Part shown: positions 54,274-62,380 of the stretch, one piece after another
How the letters are laid out: each line of letters begins with the position of its first letter
Numbering within the stretch: position 1 is the stretch's first letter
Assembly: GCA_003222895.1 (NCBI GenBank)
Contig: QHXI01000056.1
Span: 1 to 64,000 of the forward strand
DNA length: 64,000 bases
Source of the DNA: Acidobacteriota bacterium
GTDB lineage: Bacteria > Acidobacteriota > Blastocatellia > Pyrinomonadales > Pyrinomonadaceae
Reading direction: 5' to 3'
The notes under the pieces: model-generated
What the model was told of the DNA's origin: nothing
Seen by the model: the letters and a program-made list of their open reading frames with translations, nothing else
Database searches by the model: none
Made by a program: the position numbers and the translations under genes

Positions 54274-57188
54274 CTTTGATCGGCGTCGGTGTTCGCGCGT
54301 TTGATCGCGTGCGCAAAGAGCACGCGCTGCTACTTACGTGCGCATGCGTGGCCATTCTGTTTTTCAATCTTCCAGGCCAACGATTCGCGGGCGGCCTAAT
54401 AAGCCTCGGGCCGAATAATTCCACGCAGCACGAATCCGAAGTTGATTCAGCGTTGCAAGACGCGGCCACATCCGCGCTCGCCGGGCGCGACGGCACTGTA
54501 ATAGTAATGGACTCGCAAACCGGACGAGTGCGGGCCATCGTCAACTCTGACGGCGCGTGTGCGCAGGCGCTGATGCCCGGTTCGTCCATCAAGCCGTTCA
54601 CGGCACTGGCCGCGTTGCGTGCGGGACTGATCGATGAAGATTCGCGCACGGTTTGTCCCGGACGATTTACCGGATTAAGTTTCTCGCTGTCGTGCGTGCA
54701 CGCCGACCACCTGCCGCCTTTCTCACCAGCGCAGGCGATCGCTTATTCGTGCAACTTCTATTTTGCGACGTTGGGTCAGCGGCTGGGTCGCGACCGGTTG
54801 ATTGCCACGCTCCGCGAATTTGATTTTGGTCAGCCGACGGGGATCGCAGCAGAAGAAGTCAGCGGCATCGTGCGACCATGTGAAATGGGAAACGTCGCCC
54901 GCGTTCGCACTGCTGAAGCAAACCACGCATCCGCAGAAGCTGATTGCGGCGCACGCGAGGCCATCGGCGAGAGCGATCATATTCAAGTCACGCCGATTCA
55001 ACTTCTCAGCGCGTACACGGCGTTGGTCAACGGTGGTCACTTGTACGAGCCACGCGTCGCGAGCCCGGACAACTTCGATTCGGTCGAGCGCGCCAGACTC
55101 AACATCGCCGCGCAACATCGCGCTATCATCATCGAGGGAATGGCCGGCGCGGTCCGATACGGAACCGCGCGATCTGCGAAGCTCGATGCTCTGCCGCTGA
55201 CCATCATTGGCAAGACGGGCACGGCAAACCCGCCGAAAGGTTTTCGCACGAATGGGTGGTTCATTGGATTCGCCGGCGCATTTCAGAGTAATCGACAACT
55301 CGATCCGACGGATGTGAAGCTGGCGGTACTGGTGCTGCTGGCGCGGGCACACGGATCGCAAGCGGCTGAAGTCGCAAAGCCAATCTTTGAGACTTACGCA
55401 AACGCGTATCAGAAGCCCGACCCGGGGTCCCCGGCGGGGCAGCCCCGGCGGGGTGGGGGCGGTCAGGGAGGGCCGCTAAGCCAGGAGTCCGGTTCCGATC
55501 GAACGAACAGTCGATCTGATCAATCCGCAATCCGCAATTCGCAATGCACGATTCGTGTCCATCTCGTTCACGACAACATCACGCAAGAACTCTCGCTTGA
55601 AGATTATGTGCTCGGCGTGATGCGCGCCGAAGGCACGACTGAGACTGAGCCTGAAGCCTTGAAGGCTCTGGCGATTGCAATTCGAACGTATGCGCTGAAG
55701 AACATCGGACGTCACGCCAAGGATGGTTACGACTTTTGTTCGACGACACACTGTCAAAGGTTTGTCGGAGCGCCCGCATCTCTGCGGGCGGGTCGCGCGC
55801 ATCCTGCGCGCAACGAGATGGCGGCCATCGATGCTGTTCGCGCGACCGAAGGCCAGGCGCTGCTCGATGATCGCGGGCAGCCGATCGATTCATATTTTGG
55901 CGCTTCGTGTGGAGGCGAGACGGCGAACATCGGTGAGCTTTGGGGCGTTACTCCTCCGGCGTATCTGCGCGGTGTCCGCGATGAGTATTGTGATGCCGGG
56001 CCACACGCGACCTGGATCGACACGATCAAGCGCGGCGATCTGCTGCGCGCGCTGAAGAGCGATTCACGTACCGACATCGGCAATCGACTCGAACAGGTTC
56101 TGATTAGCAAACGCGACGAAACCGGTCGCGCCGAATGGATCACGCTCGAGGGTGAAAATCGTAAGACGGTCCGTGGCTGGGATTTCAAGATCATCGTCGG
56201 TCGCGTGCTCGGCTGGAATGTCTTAAAGAGTTCGCGCTTCGAAATTGCCCGCAGCGGATCTAATTTCATTTTTCACGGCAGCGGCTTTGGTCACGGCCTA
56301 GGCCTTTGTCAGGAAGGCGCGCATGTGATGGCCGCGCGTGGCGCTGGTTATCAGAAGATTCTGGAGAAATATTTTCCGGGAACGCGTTTGAGGCCGCGGA
56401 GTGGCGCTGTGAGTTTAGCCCGGCCTTTCAAGGCCGGGAATGACACGAATAAGGATGACTGCGTCGCGTCAGCGACGTATGAAGTCGCGTCGCTTCAAGC
56501 GTCGCTAACGCGACGAATCGATTGGTCTGACGATCTGTTCCCGGCCTTGAAAGGACGGGCTAAACTCAATCGCCGCTCTGCGGCGGTTGTTTCACGGGCT
56601 CGATTCATCACCATTTCAAGCGATCACTTCACCGTCACCTATCCTGCCGATGTCGATCGCCTCGATGCTAATCAGGTTTTGAAAACTCTGGAAGTCACCC
56701 GCAACGAGTACCTCCATCGCGCTTCAGTAGCATCCATCTCAGTTAACGTTCCTAATCTCGATATCCGGTTCAATGAAAGCACCGGCGACTTCACGGCCCG
56801 CACGGGCCAGCCCTGGTGGGCCGCAGCGGCGACGAAGGGAAATCGGATCGAGTTACAGCCCATCGCGATTCTGAAACGACGCGGAGTTCTGTTCACGACT
56901 CTTCGTCACGAGCTAGCGCTCGTCGTGATCGATTCGGCCGGCAACAATCGCGCGCCGCGCTGGTTGGAAGAAGGTTTTGCGATTTATCTCGCGGGCGAAG
57001 GGAAACTATTTTCGCATTATCAGCTGCGTGGCGCGCTATCGAATGAAGAATTGGAAAAGCGACTTGAACGGCCAGGATCGCAGCAAGACATGCGTGCGCT
57101 TTACGCTCAGGCTTATCTTAGTGTCACTGAAATGATTCGCAATCAGGGCGAGGTGAGTGTCTGGAAGAAGCTGGCCGGCATAAATTAA
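54270..57188 (+). CDS. Fusion: penicillin-binding transpeptidase, SpoIID-like domain, degenerate peptidase-MA domain
   Basis: The protein has 972 residues; its GTG start overlaps the upstream TGA. A signal anchor (ALLLTCACVAILFFNLPG) comes first. The transpeptidase domain has SSIK (Ser105, Lys108), SCN (near 158) and KTGTANP (Lys315). The SpoIID/LytB domain (about 430-710) has LSLEDYVLGVMRAEG, AIRTYALKN, SCGGETA and GSGFGHGLGLCQEGA. The tail (about 800-972) resembles peptidase MA: LRHELALVVID (His880, Glu881) and APRWLEEGFAIYLAG. The HExxH site is broken, with Leu at the second His. Residues about 716-766 come from an inverted repeat. It probably remodels peptidoglycan, with the alpha-2-macroglobulin upstream. 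Confidence 0.88.
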   Translation: MTLIGVGVRAFDRVRKEHALLLTCACVAILFFNLPGQRFAGGLISLGPNNSTQHESEVDSALQDAATSALAGRDGTVIVMDSQTGRVRAIVNSDGACAQALMPGSSIKPFTALAALRAGLIDEDSRTVCPGRFTGLSFSLSCVHADHLPPFSPAQAIAYSCNFYFATLGQRLGRDRLIATLREFDFGQPTGIAAEEVSGIVRPCEMGNVARVRTAEANHASAEADCGAREAIGESDHIQVTPIQLLSAYTALVNGGHLYEPRVASPDNFDSVERARLNIAAQHRAIIIEGMAGAVRYGTARSAKLDALPLTIIGKTGTANPPKGFRTNGWFIGFAGAFQSNRQLDPTDVKLAVLVLLARAHGSQAAEVAKPIFETYANAYQKPDPGSPAGQPRRGGGGQGGPLSQESGSDRTNSRSDQSAIRNSQCTIRVHLVHDNITQELSLEDYVLGVMRAEGTTETEPEALKALAIAIRTYALKNIGRHAKDGYDFCSTTHCQRFVGAPASLRAGRAHPARNEMAAIDAVRATEGQALLDDRGQPIDSYFGASCGGETANIGELWGVTPPAYLRGVRDEYCDAGPHATWIDTIKRGDLLRALKSDSRTDIGNRLEQVLISKRDETGRAEWITLEGENRKTVRGWDFKIIVGRVLGWNVLKSSRFEIARSGSNFIFHGSGFGHGLGLCQEGAHVMAARGAGYQKILEKYFPGTRLRPRSGAVSLARPFKAGNDTNKDDCVASATYEVASLQASLTRRIDWSDDLFPALKGRAKLNRRSAAVVSRARFITISSDHFTVTYPADVDRLDANQVLKTLEVTRNEYLHRASVASISVNVPNLDIRFNESTGDFTARTGQPWWAAAATKGNRIELQPIAILKRRGVLFTTLRHELALVVIDSAGNNRAPRWLEEGFAIYLAGEGKLFSHYQLRGALSNEELEKRLERPGSQQDMRALYAQAYLSVTEMIRNQGEVSVWKKLAGIN
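56414..56564. repeat. Nested inverted repeat inserted in frame within the transpeptidase/SpoIID gene
   Basis: TTTAGCCCGGCCTTTCAAGGCCGGGA (56414-56439) and its complement (56539-56564) differ at one base in 26. Inside, CGTCGCGTCAGCGACG pairs with CGTCGCTAACGCGACG. The reading frame stays open through it, adding about 50 residues between two domains. Confidence 0.9.
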
Positions 57189-57336
57189 CCACTGAGGACA
57201 CAGAGGAAGAAATGGCAAAGAGCTAAGGGCAAAGAGCCAAGTGATAGCACCTTAATCGAGTTTCATTGCGCCCGCCATCGCGCTTAGAACTTTGCTCTTT
57301 GCCGAGTGGCTTTCCTCTGTGACCTCTGTGGTTAAT
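57184..57336. repeat. Long-hairpin dispersed element (ATTAACCACTGAGGACACAGAGG type)
   Basis: The left end ATTAACCACTGAGGACACAGAGG pairs with CCTCTGTGACCTCTGTGGTTAAT. Inner words GGCAAAGAGC and GCTCTTTGCC also pair. It fills the gap between the convergent transpeptidase fusion and DNA glycosylase genes, and provides the TAA stop of the former. Confidence 0.9.
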
Positions 57337-57337
57337 C

Positions 57338-57940
57338 TCATCGCTTGCTCACGAACGGATTATCCTTGACCCAAAACCGCCACGGCTTCGTCACCCACTT
57401 CTCGGCATAATCAATTCCAACCCGCGGACCGCGAGCGATTTGACGCGGCGAGATCGAAACACCTGCTTCGATCCAGACGCGATTACCAAGCAGATCCGCT
57501 TTATCCAATCCGCGATCAATTCCCATCGCCAGGCACAAACGACCAGGGCCGCTCGTTAACTCGTATTCCGATCTTCCTTTTCTTCTGCGGCGCATGACAT
57601 CCAACCCTTCAATCGGTTCCAAAGCTCGAACGAGGATCGCGTGCGGAATATTCTCGACATTCGTCACGACATTGAACTGGTTGTACATGCCGTAGACAAA
57701 ATAGACGTACGCCGTGCCGCCGATGCCATACATTGTTTCGGTGCGATTCGTTCGTCGTCCGCCGTACGCGTGCGATGCGCGATCTTCCGGGCCGCGATAG
57801 GCTTCGGTCTCGACGATGATTCCGGCGACGCGCGACCCGTTTCGATTCGGCACCACAAGCTTCTTGCCGAGTAGATCGCGCGCGACTTCGAGAACATTGG
57901 AGCGCGTGTAGAATTCGCGAGGAAGTTTCATGGCAGTCAT
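57338..57940 (-). CDS. 3-methyladenine DNA glycosylase (AAG/MPG family)
   Basis: This 200-residue base-excision enzyme removes alkylated purines. Family marks are ARDLLGKKLVV near residue 20, ETEAYRGPEDRASHAYGG (near 45, with the catalytic Glu), TAYVYFVYGMYNQFNVVT, HAILVRALEP and SGPGRLCLAMGI. The length is typical. ATG 57940 overlaps the toxin gene stop by 4 bases; ATG 57931 (MKLPREF) is an alternative. It seems to be co-transcribed with the toxin-antitoxin pair. Confidence 0.95.
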   Translation of the reverse strand: MTAMKLPREFYTRSNVLEVARDLLGKKLVVPNRNGSRVAGIIVETEAYRGPEDRASHAYGGRRTNRTETMYGIGGTAYVYFVYGMYNQFNVVTNVENIPHAILVRALEPIEGLDVMRRRRKGRSEYELTSGPGRLCLAMGIDRGLDKADLLGNRVWIEAGVSISPRQIARGPRVGIDYAEKWVTKPWRFWVKDNPFVSKR

Positions 57941-58194
57941 CGGTACACTTCTCTCCGATGAGCAATTTTCGCCACGAGCACCTCTTGTTCGCTATCCCAA
58001 ACGTAATAGAGAATTCGATAGTCACCCACGCGAATACGATAGAGATTCGGTTCACCTTCCATTTTCTTTGTTCCCGCAGGGCGTGGGATGATCGCTAAAG
58101 GATCGATATGCTGCTTCAGTCGCTGCTGAATCAAAATTGGAAATTTTCGGAACTGGCGGACAGCGGCGGGTGAGAGGGAGACGGAATAGGCCAC
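57937..58194 (-). CDS. RelE/ParE-type toxin
   Basis: This 85-residue protein has the RelE/ParE fold signatures: VSLSPAAVRQFRKFP at the start, GEPNLYRIRVGDYRILYYV near residue 48, and VAKIAHRREVYR at the end. RelE members cleave mRNA in the ribosome, while ParE members poison gyrase; the RxGDYRILY core fits the RelE branch better. Its partner lies 3 bases upstream. Confidence 0.92.
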   Translation of the reverse strand: MAYSVSLSPAAVRQFRKFPILIQQRLKQHIDPLAIIPRPAGTKKMEGEPNLYRIRVGDYRILYYVWDSEQEVLVAKIAHRREVYR

Positions 58195-58197
58195 GAT

Positions 58198-58389
58198 CTA
58201 GATTCCAACTTCGCGCTTGACTTGCTCCCAGGGGATCGAGCCCTTCTTCCGAGCTTCTTTCAGAGCACGCCGCGCGTCTTGAATGTCTTGTTCATCCTGG
58301 CGGTTTTTCCTCATCTCGCCATCACGTGAGTTCTCCGGCGACGGCTCTGGACGATTGCGGCGGTTCTTTGTTTGGGCTTGCTTCGTCAT
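58198..58389 (-). CDS. Antitoxin of the RelE/ParE-type pair
   Basis: The 63-residue protein is highly charged. The first about 30 residues are disordered (QAQTKNRRNRPEPSPENSRDG). The rest is one helix followed by the common antitoxin ending ALKEARKKGSIPWEQVKREVGI, which wraps the toxin. It lies directly upstream of the toxin gene. No DNA-binding fold is obvious, so autoregulation is uncertain. Confidence 0.82.
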   Translation of the reverse strand: MTKQAQTKNRRNRPEPSPENSRDGEMRKNRQDEQDIQDARRALKEARKKGSIPWEQVKREVGI

Positions 58390-58422
58390 TTGTGAATACC
58401 CTGGCTCTGATTATATCAATAA

Positions 58423-59190
58423 TCACCTCATCCGCCACAGCATCACGATCGTTATCACAAATCCAATCACTACAATCGAGCGACGGATGAATCCTTGTCC
58501 GACTCGCCGCGCCGTGCGCGCGCCAAAGTATCCGCCCAGCGATGCCGCCACCGCCATTAATAACGATCGCGGCCACGAAACCAAATGCGTGATCGAGAAC
58601 GCCACGACCGCGACGCTGTTGATACAGATGCCCAGAAAATTCTTGATGCCATTCGCGCGATGAATGTCGTTCATGCCGAGCAGCCCCATCGCCGCCAGCA
58701 TCCAAATTCCGTTGCCCGCCCCAAAGTATCCGCCATATATCGCTGAGAAAAACTGCACGACGATCGCGATCGTCCACCAGCTTGTTTGCGATCCTGTGGT
58801 CGGCGAAGGCAGCCGCAGCCAACGCGTCACCGGCGCTTGCAGCATAAACAGAATCGTGGCGAATAGAATTAGAAATGGCACGAGCCGCGCGAAGGTTGCC
58901 GATGGCGTCACGATCAAAAGCCACGCCCCAAGTCCGCCACCGACAACGCTCGTTGCGCCCAGACGCATCAACATCATCGAGCTGTCATTCATCTCGCGAC
59001 GATAACCGAACAGCCCGCCGAACAGTCCCGGCCACAGCGCGACCGTGCTCGTCGCATTCGCCACTTTCGGATCAAGGCCCAACCAAATCAACACGGGAAA
59101 AGTCAGCAACGTCCCGCCACCCGCGATCGAATTTACGACGCCGGCAAAGAATGCGGCGAGAAACATCGCGACGCCATAAATGAAAGGCAT
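58423..59190 (-). CDS. TauE/SafE-family permease
   Basis: The protein has 255 residues from ATG 59190 (MPFIYGVAMFLAAFFAGVVNS); ATG 59211 adds seven residues. It has about eight membrane helices, with the two family repeats GVVNSIAGGGTLLTFPVLIWLG near residue 18 and IYGGYFGAGNGIWMLAAMGLLG near 160. Family members export sulfite, sulfonates or other anions. The substrate is not evident, and no sulfur genes lie nearby. Confidence 0.92.
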   Translation of the reverse strand: MPFIYGVAMFLAAFFAGVVNSIAGGGTLLTFPVLIWLGLDPKVANATSTVALWPGLFGGLFGYRREMNDSSMMLMRLGATSVVGGGLGAWLLIVTPSATFARLVPFLILFATILFMLQAPVTRWLRLPSPTTGSQTSWWTIAIVVQFFSAIYGGYFGAGNGIWMLAAMGLLGMNDIHRANGIKNFLGICINSVAVVAFSITHLVSWPRSLLMAVAASLGGYFGARTARRVGQGFIRRSIVVIGFVITIVMLWRMR

Positions 59191-59202
59191 GCGCGGTAGG
59201 AT

Positions 59203-59330
59203 AAGGCGCAAAGGCCAAAGCGCAAAGAGCGAAGGGGGATTTGTTCATTGATCCCTTCATTGATTCAATGAAGAAATGATTAAATGAATGAATCCGCTCC
59301 GCACTTTGCTCTTGGCCCTTTGCTCGCTCA
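59203..59330. repeat. Inverted-repeat element (GGCGCAAAGGCCAAAGCG type)
   Basis: GCGCAAAGGCCAAAGCGCAAAGAGCG is matched by TTTGCTCTTGGCCCTTTGC. The centre is an AT-rich ATTCAATGAA-type palindromic stretch. It lies between divergent genes, with inner-arm words shared with elements at 41674 and 57184. Confidence 0.75.
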
Positions 59331-59375
59331 TAATTGCGCTCACGTTCTCATTAAATTCTTTCAGGGGGAATTAGC

Positions 59376-59606
59376 ATGGCAGATGTATCTATTCGTCCGA
59401 AACCAAATGGTCCATATTTGATCGAAGGCGCCGTCGATGTTTATGACACGGCCGGAAACAAGATTCCGACCGATGACAGACCACGCATCGCGCTGTGCCG
59501 CTGTGGCGCTTCGTCGAACAAACCTTTCTGTGACGGCACTCACAGCAAGATTGGATTTCAAGCGGCGGAAACGGTAAATCCGGAAAGCGCTGAAACGCAG
59601 CCGTAG
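59376..59606 (+). CDS. CDGSH iron-sulfur domain protein
   Basis: The 76-residue protein is preceded by AGGGGGA. The CDGSH [2Fe-2S] site is CRCGASSNKPFCDGTH (Cys41, Cys43, Cys52, His56). Such proteins bind a labile cluster with 3-Cys/1-His ligation and serve in redox or Fe-S handling. It is monocistronic. Confidence 0.95.
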   Translation: MADVSIRPKPNGPYLIEGAVDVYDTAGNKIPTDDRPRIALCRCGASSNKPFCDGTHSKIGFQAAETVNPESAETQP

Positions 59607-59616
59607 TCCTTCTTAA

Positions 59617-59706
59617 CTCCCTCTCCCTCTGGGAGAGGATTGGGGTGAGGGACGAAGTTACTGCCCGCTAACCCCTCACCCTTGCCCCTCCCAGAGGGAG
59701 AGGGCA
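59617..59706. repeat. Inverted repeat (CTCCCTCTCCCTCTGGGAGAGG type)
   Basis: The left arm (CTCCCTCTCCCTCTGGGAGAGGATTGGGGTGAGGG) is largely complementary to the right arm (ACCCCTCACCCTTGCCCCTCCCAGAGGGAGAGGGCAG). It could act as a transcription terminator or regulatory hairpin after the CDGSH gene. Confidence 0.85.
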
Positions 59707-59716
59707 GATCGTTCGA

Positions 59717-60535
59717 GTGAAGCATCTCAAATCGCTACTGCTGATCATCGTTGTCGCGCTGCCGGTCGTTGGATTTTCTGTGCGCCCGGCGGCGCGACGC
59801 GCATTGCCATCCCCCGTTTCACGAAGATCGATTCGCGTGATGACCTACAACATTCATGTCGGCGTCGGCATGGACAAGAAGCTCGACCTCGCGCGCATCG
59901 CGAGCGTAATTAAGAAACAGCATCCCGATCTAGTGGGACTTCAGGAAGTCGATCGCGGCGTCGAGCGCACCCAGCGAATCGATGAGATCGCCGAACTCGC
60001 AAACCTGACGAAAATGGATTATGCGTTCGCCTTTAATTTGAAGTACCAGGGCGGACAATACGGCGTCGCGATTCTTTCGAAGTCTCCGATTCTCGCTACC
60101 GATCACCATCTCTATCTGAACACGCGTGAAGCCGAGCGCCGCGGATTCATTCGCGCCGAGGTTCATATCGGCGGTCAACTTGTAAACTTCGTTACGACGC
60201 ACCTCGATTATCAATACGAGGATGGCCGCGTGTTCGAAGCTCAGCAGTTGCTGGCGGCGATGAAAGATGTCAAAAGCCCTCTAATCGTGGTCGGCGATTT
60301 CAACGACGTGCCTGCTGGTGAAGCTTTTAAGTTGATGCGCCAATCATTTGATGATGCCTGGAGTCAGACCCGCGCGAGCGACGACGGATTCAGTTATCCG
60401 GCGGACAAAGCGGCGAAGCGAATCGATTACATCCTGACGCGTCAGACAGATCGGATTCGAGTGCAACGCGCCTGGATCGTCGACACGCTTGCCTCGGATC
60501 ACGTCCCCGTGGTTGCTGAACTTGAACTTCCGTAA
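59717..60535 (+). CDS. Exported endonuclease/exonuclease/phosphatase-family protein
   Basis: The protein has 272 residues with a GTG start at 59717. The signal peptide is MKHLKSLLLIIVVALPVVGFS. The EEP fold motifs are VMTYNIHVGVG (42-52), LVGLQEVDRG (73-82, metal-binding Glu), TTHLDY, VVGDFNDVPAGE and the final SDHVPVVAEL, all with catalytic residues in place. Exported members hydrolyse phosphodiester or phospholipid head groups; the substrate is unknown. The ABC ATPase starts 3 bases downstream. Confidence 0.92.
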   Translation: MKHLKSLLLIIVVALPVVGFSVRPAARRALPSPVSRRSIRVMTYNIHVGVGMDKKLDLARIASVIKKQHPDLVGLQEVDRGVERTQRIDEIAELANLTKMDYAFAFNLKYQGGQYGVAILSKSPILATDHHLYLNTREAERRGFIRAEVHIGGQLVNFVTTHLDYQYEDGRVFEAQQLLAAMKDVKSPLIVVGDFNDVPAGEAFKLMRQSFDDAWSQTRASDDGFSYPADKAAKRIDYILTRQTDRIRVQRAWIVDTLASDHVPVVAELELP

Positions 60536-60538
60536 TTG

Positions 60539-61627
60539 ATGCCTCTTCTTTCTCTCAAATCGATTTCAAAACGCTTTGGGGCGACAGCGGCGGTCGATAA
60601 CGTTTCCGTCGCTGTCCAGCGCGGCGAGTTCTTTGGCCTGCTTGGTCCATCGGGATGCGGAAAGACGACCACGCTGCGAATAATCGCGGGACTGGAAACT
60701 CCGGACACTGGCAGCGTTGAGTTCGACGGTCGTGAGATCACAAACCTTCCGCCGGAACATCGCGGCTTCGGCATGGTGTTTCAAAATTACGCGCTGTTTC
60801 CCCACCTGAACCTTTTCGAGAACGTCGCCTTCGGTTTGCGCGCGCGTCGTGGCAGTACTAGCGACCAGATTACAACCAGCGACAGAGTCAATCAGGCACT
60901 CGATCTGGTTCAACTCTCCGGCTTCGAAAAGCGTCGCGTGGATCAACTCTCGGGAGGGCAGCAACAACGCGTCGCAATTGCCCGCGCCATTGCGATCGAG
61001 CCGTCTCTGCTGTTGTTCGATGAACCGCTTTCAAATCTCGACGTGGCGCTGCGTGAAGAAACCCGGAGCGAGCTGCGCGCACTGGTGAGACGCCTCAATC
61101 TAACCGCGGTTTATGTAACCCACGATCAGGAAGAAGCATTTGCGCTGTGCGATCGGATTGCGGTAATGAGCGCAGGACGTGTCTTGCAAGTCGGTGCGCC
61201 GCGCGAGCTTTATGAGCAGCCAGCGAACGTGACGATTGCGAAGTTTCTCGGCCGCAACAACCTGATTCGGGCGATGCGGCTGACTTCAAGCAACGACGCG
61301 ATCGCACAATTCAAGACTCTTGAAGGCGGACACCCGCTCATAGTTGAAGCCACGCACGATCAATTGATGCACTTGCCGGTGAACAAACCGTGCATCCTCG
61401 CGATCAGGCCGGAAGCGATCTCGATTTTACCAACCGAAGCCGCTGGCGAGAATCAGATTGCAGCGCGCGTCGAGCAAATCGAATTCAGCGGCGCAACCAC
61501 TACTGTCAAGCTCAATGCCAATGGTTTGAAGTTGGAAGCGCTGGTGCTGAGAACCGATCTCGCTGTCGACCACGACTGCGTATTGATACTGCCGCGCAAT
61601 CGAATCAAGCTTCTACGAGAGAACTAA
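60539..61627 (+). CDS. ABC transporter ATP-binding protein (MalK/PotA/FbpC type)
   Basis: The protein has 362 residues from ATG 60539, just after the upstream stop. It has Walker A (GPSGCGKTTTLR), Q-loop (FQNYALF), signature LSGGQQQRVAIARA, Walker B (LLLFDEPLSNLD), H-loop (VTHDQEEA) and a C-terminal TOBE region (265-362). This subtype drives import of sugars, polyamines, iron or sulfate. No permease or binding protein is nearby, so it may serve a transporter encoded elsewhere. Confidence 0.93.
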   Translation: MPLLSLKSISKRFGATAAVDNVSVAVQRGEFFGLLGPSGCGKTTTLRIIAGLETPDTGSVEFDGREITNLPPEHRGFGMVFQNYALFPHLNLFENVAFGLRARRGSTSDQITTSDRVNQALDLVQLSGFEKRRVDQLSGGQQQRVAIARAIAIEPSLLLFDEPLSNLDVALREETRSELRALVRRLNLTAVYVTHDQEEAFALCDRIAVMSAGRVLQVGAPRELYEQPANVTIAKFLGRNNLIRAMRLTSSNDAIAQFKTLEGGHPLIVEATHDQLMHLPVNKPCILAIRPEAISILPTEAAGENQIAARVEQIEFSGATTTVKLNANGLKLEALVLRTDLAVDHDCVLILPRNRIKLLREN

Positions 61628-61647
61628 ATCAAGTGAGTTGACCAAAC

Positions 61648-62040
61648 ATGTACACGCTGAAAGTTCGTTCACATCAACGCGAAGAACTCGTCGAATTCAC
61701 CGACGAAGTCCAAAAGAAATTGCATGAGACCGGCGCGAAAGAAGGCGTCGTGGTGCTTTACGTTCAGCACACGACGGCGGGATTGACGGTCAACGAGAAT
61801 GCCGACCCGGACGTGCCGCGCGACATGTTGCACGCTTTGCGCACGCTAATTCCGCAACACGGCATGGGCTTTCATCATGGCGAGGAAAACTCGGATGCGC
61901 ACATCAAGGCGAGTCTAGTCGGGCCGAGCGTGACAATTCCGTTTGCCGATGGAAAACTCCTGCTGGGCCGTTGGCAGGGAATTTTTCTTTGTGAGTTCGA
62001 CGGTGGGCGTGAACGAAAAGTGGTCATGATCGTGCGATGA
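61648..62040 (+). CDS. YjbQ/UPF0047 family protein (secondary thiamine-phosphate synthase type)
   Basis: The 130-residue protein has the family motifs VLYVQHTTAGLTVNENAD (near residue 37) and HHGEENSDAHIKASLVGPS, and ends GRERKVVMIV. It carries several His that probably bind metal. Members have weak thiamine-phosphate synthase activity, but the in vivo role is unclear. The gene follows the ABC ATPase by 20 bases. Confidence 0.92.
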   Translation: MYTLKVRSHQREELVEFTDEVQKKLHETGAKEGVVVLYVQHTTAGLTVNENADPDVPRDMLHALRTLIPQHGMGFHHGEENSDAHIKASLVGPSVTIPFADGKLLLGRWQGIFLCEFDGGRERKVVMIVR

Positions 62041-62380
62041 CATCGCTTGAGTATCAATACGTACTGAGACTCCAGGCGAGGGCCTTGCGTGGGGGGCTCT
62101 CGAAGAGCACGGCAAACACGTTTGAATACTCAAACAGAATAAGTCTCCAGGAAGCGGGATTTCCCTTGAAGGTGAAGGCAATCAGGCGTAAGCTCCCCCT
62201 TCAACATTCCCCAGTCAAGTGACTCAACCAAACTGATTTTTCTTTTAGGATACAAGGCCTGCATTAGAAGTTTCCCAAGAGTGGGTCAATCCGTTCGGTG
62301 TTCTCTAGATAATTTGGGGAGTCCGCGTTCCGGTCGCCCTTTTTTGCGACGTGCGAGAGTTCTGTTCAGAGATTTTTGCG
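62041..62380. other. Intergenic region before the TonB-type receptor; no secure gene
   Basis: This stretch of 340 bases follows the yjbQ-like gene. A 61-codon frame (62037-62222) overlaps its stop, but has no domain or ribosome-binding site and a basic, low-content sequence; I do not accept it. The rest should hold the promoter of the receptor gene. Confidence 0.45.

Noticed and set aside
62037-62222. 61-codon frame overlapping the yjbQ-like stop
   Set aside because: The ATGA overlap is suggestive, but there is no ribosome-binding site, domain or hydrophobic signature, and the sequence is basic and low in information.
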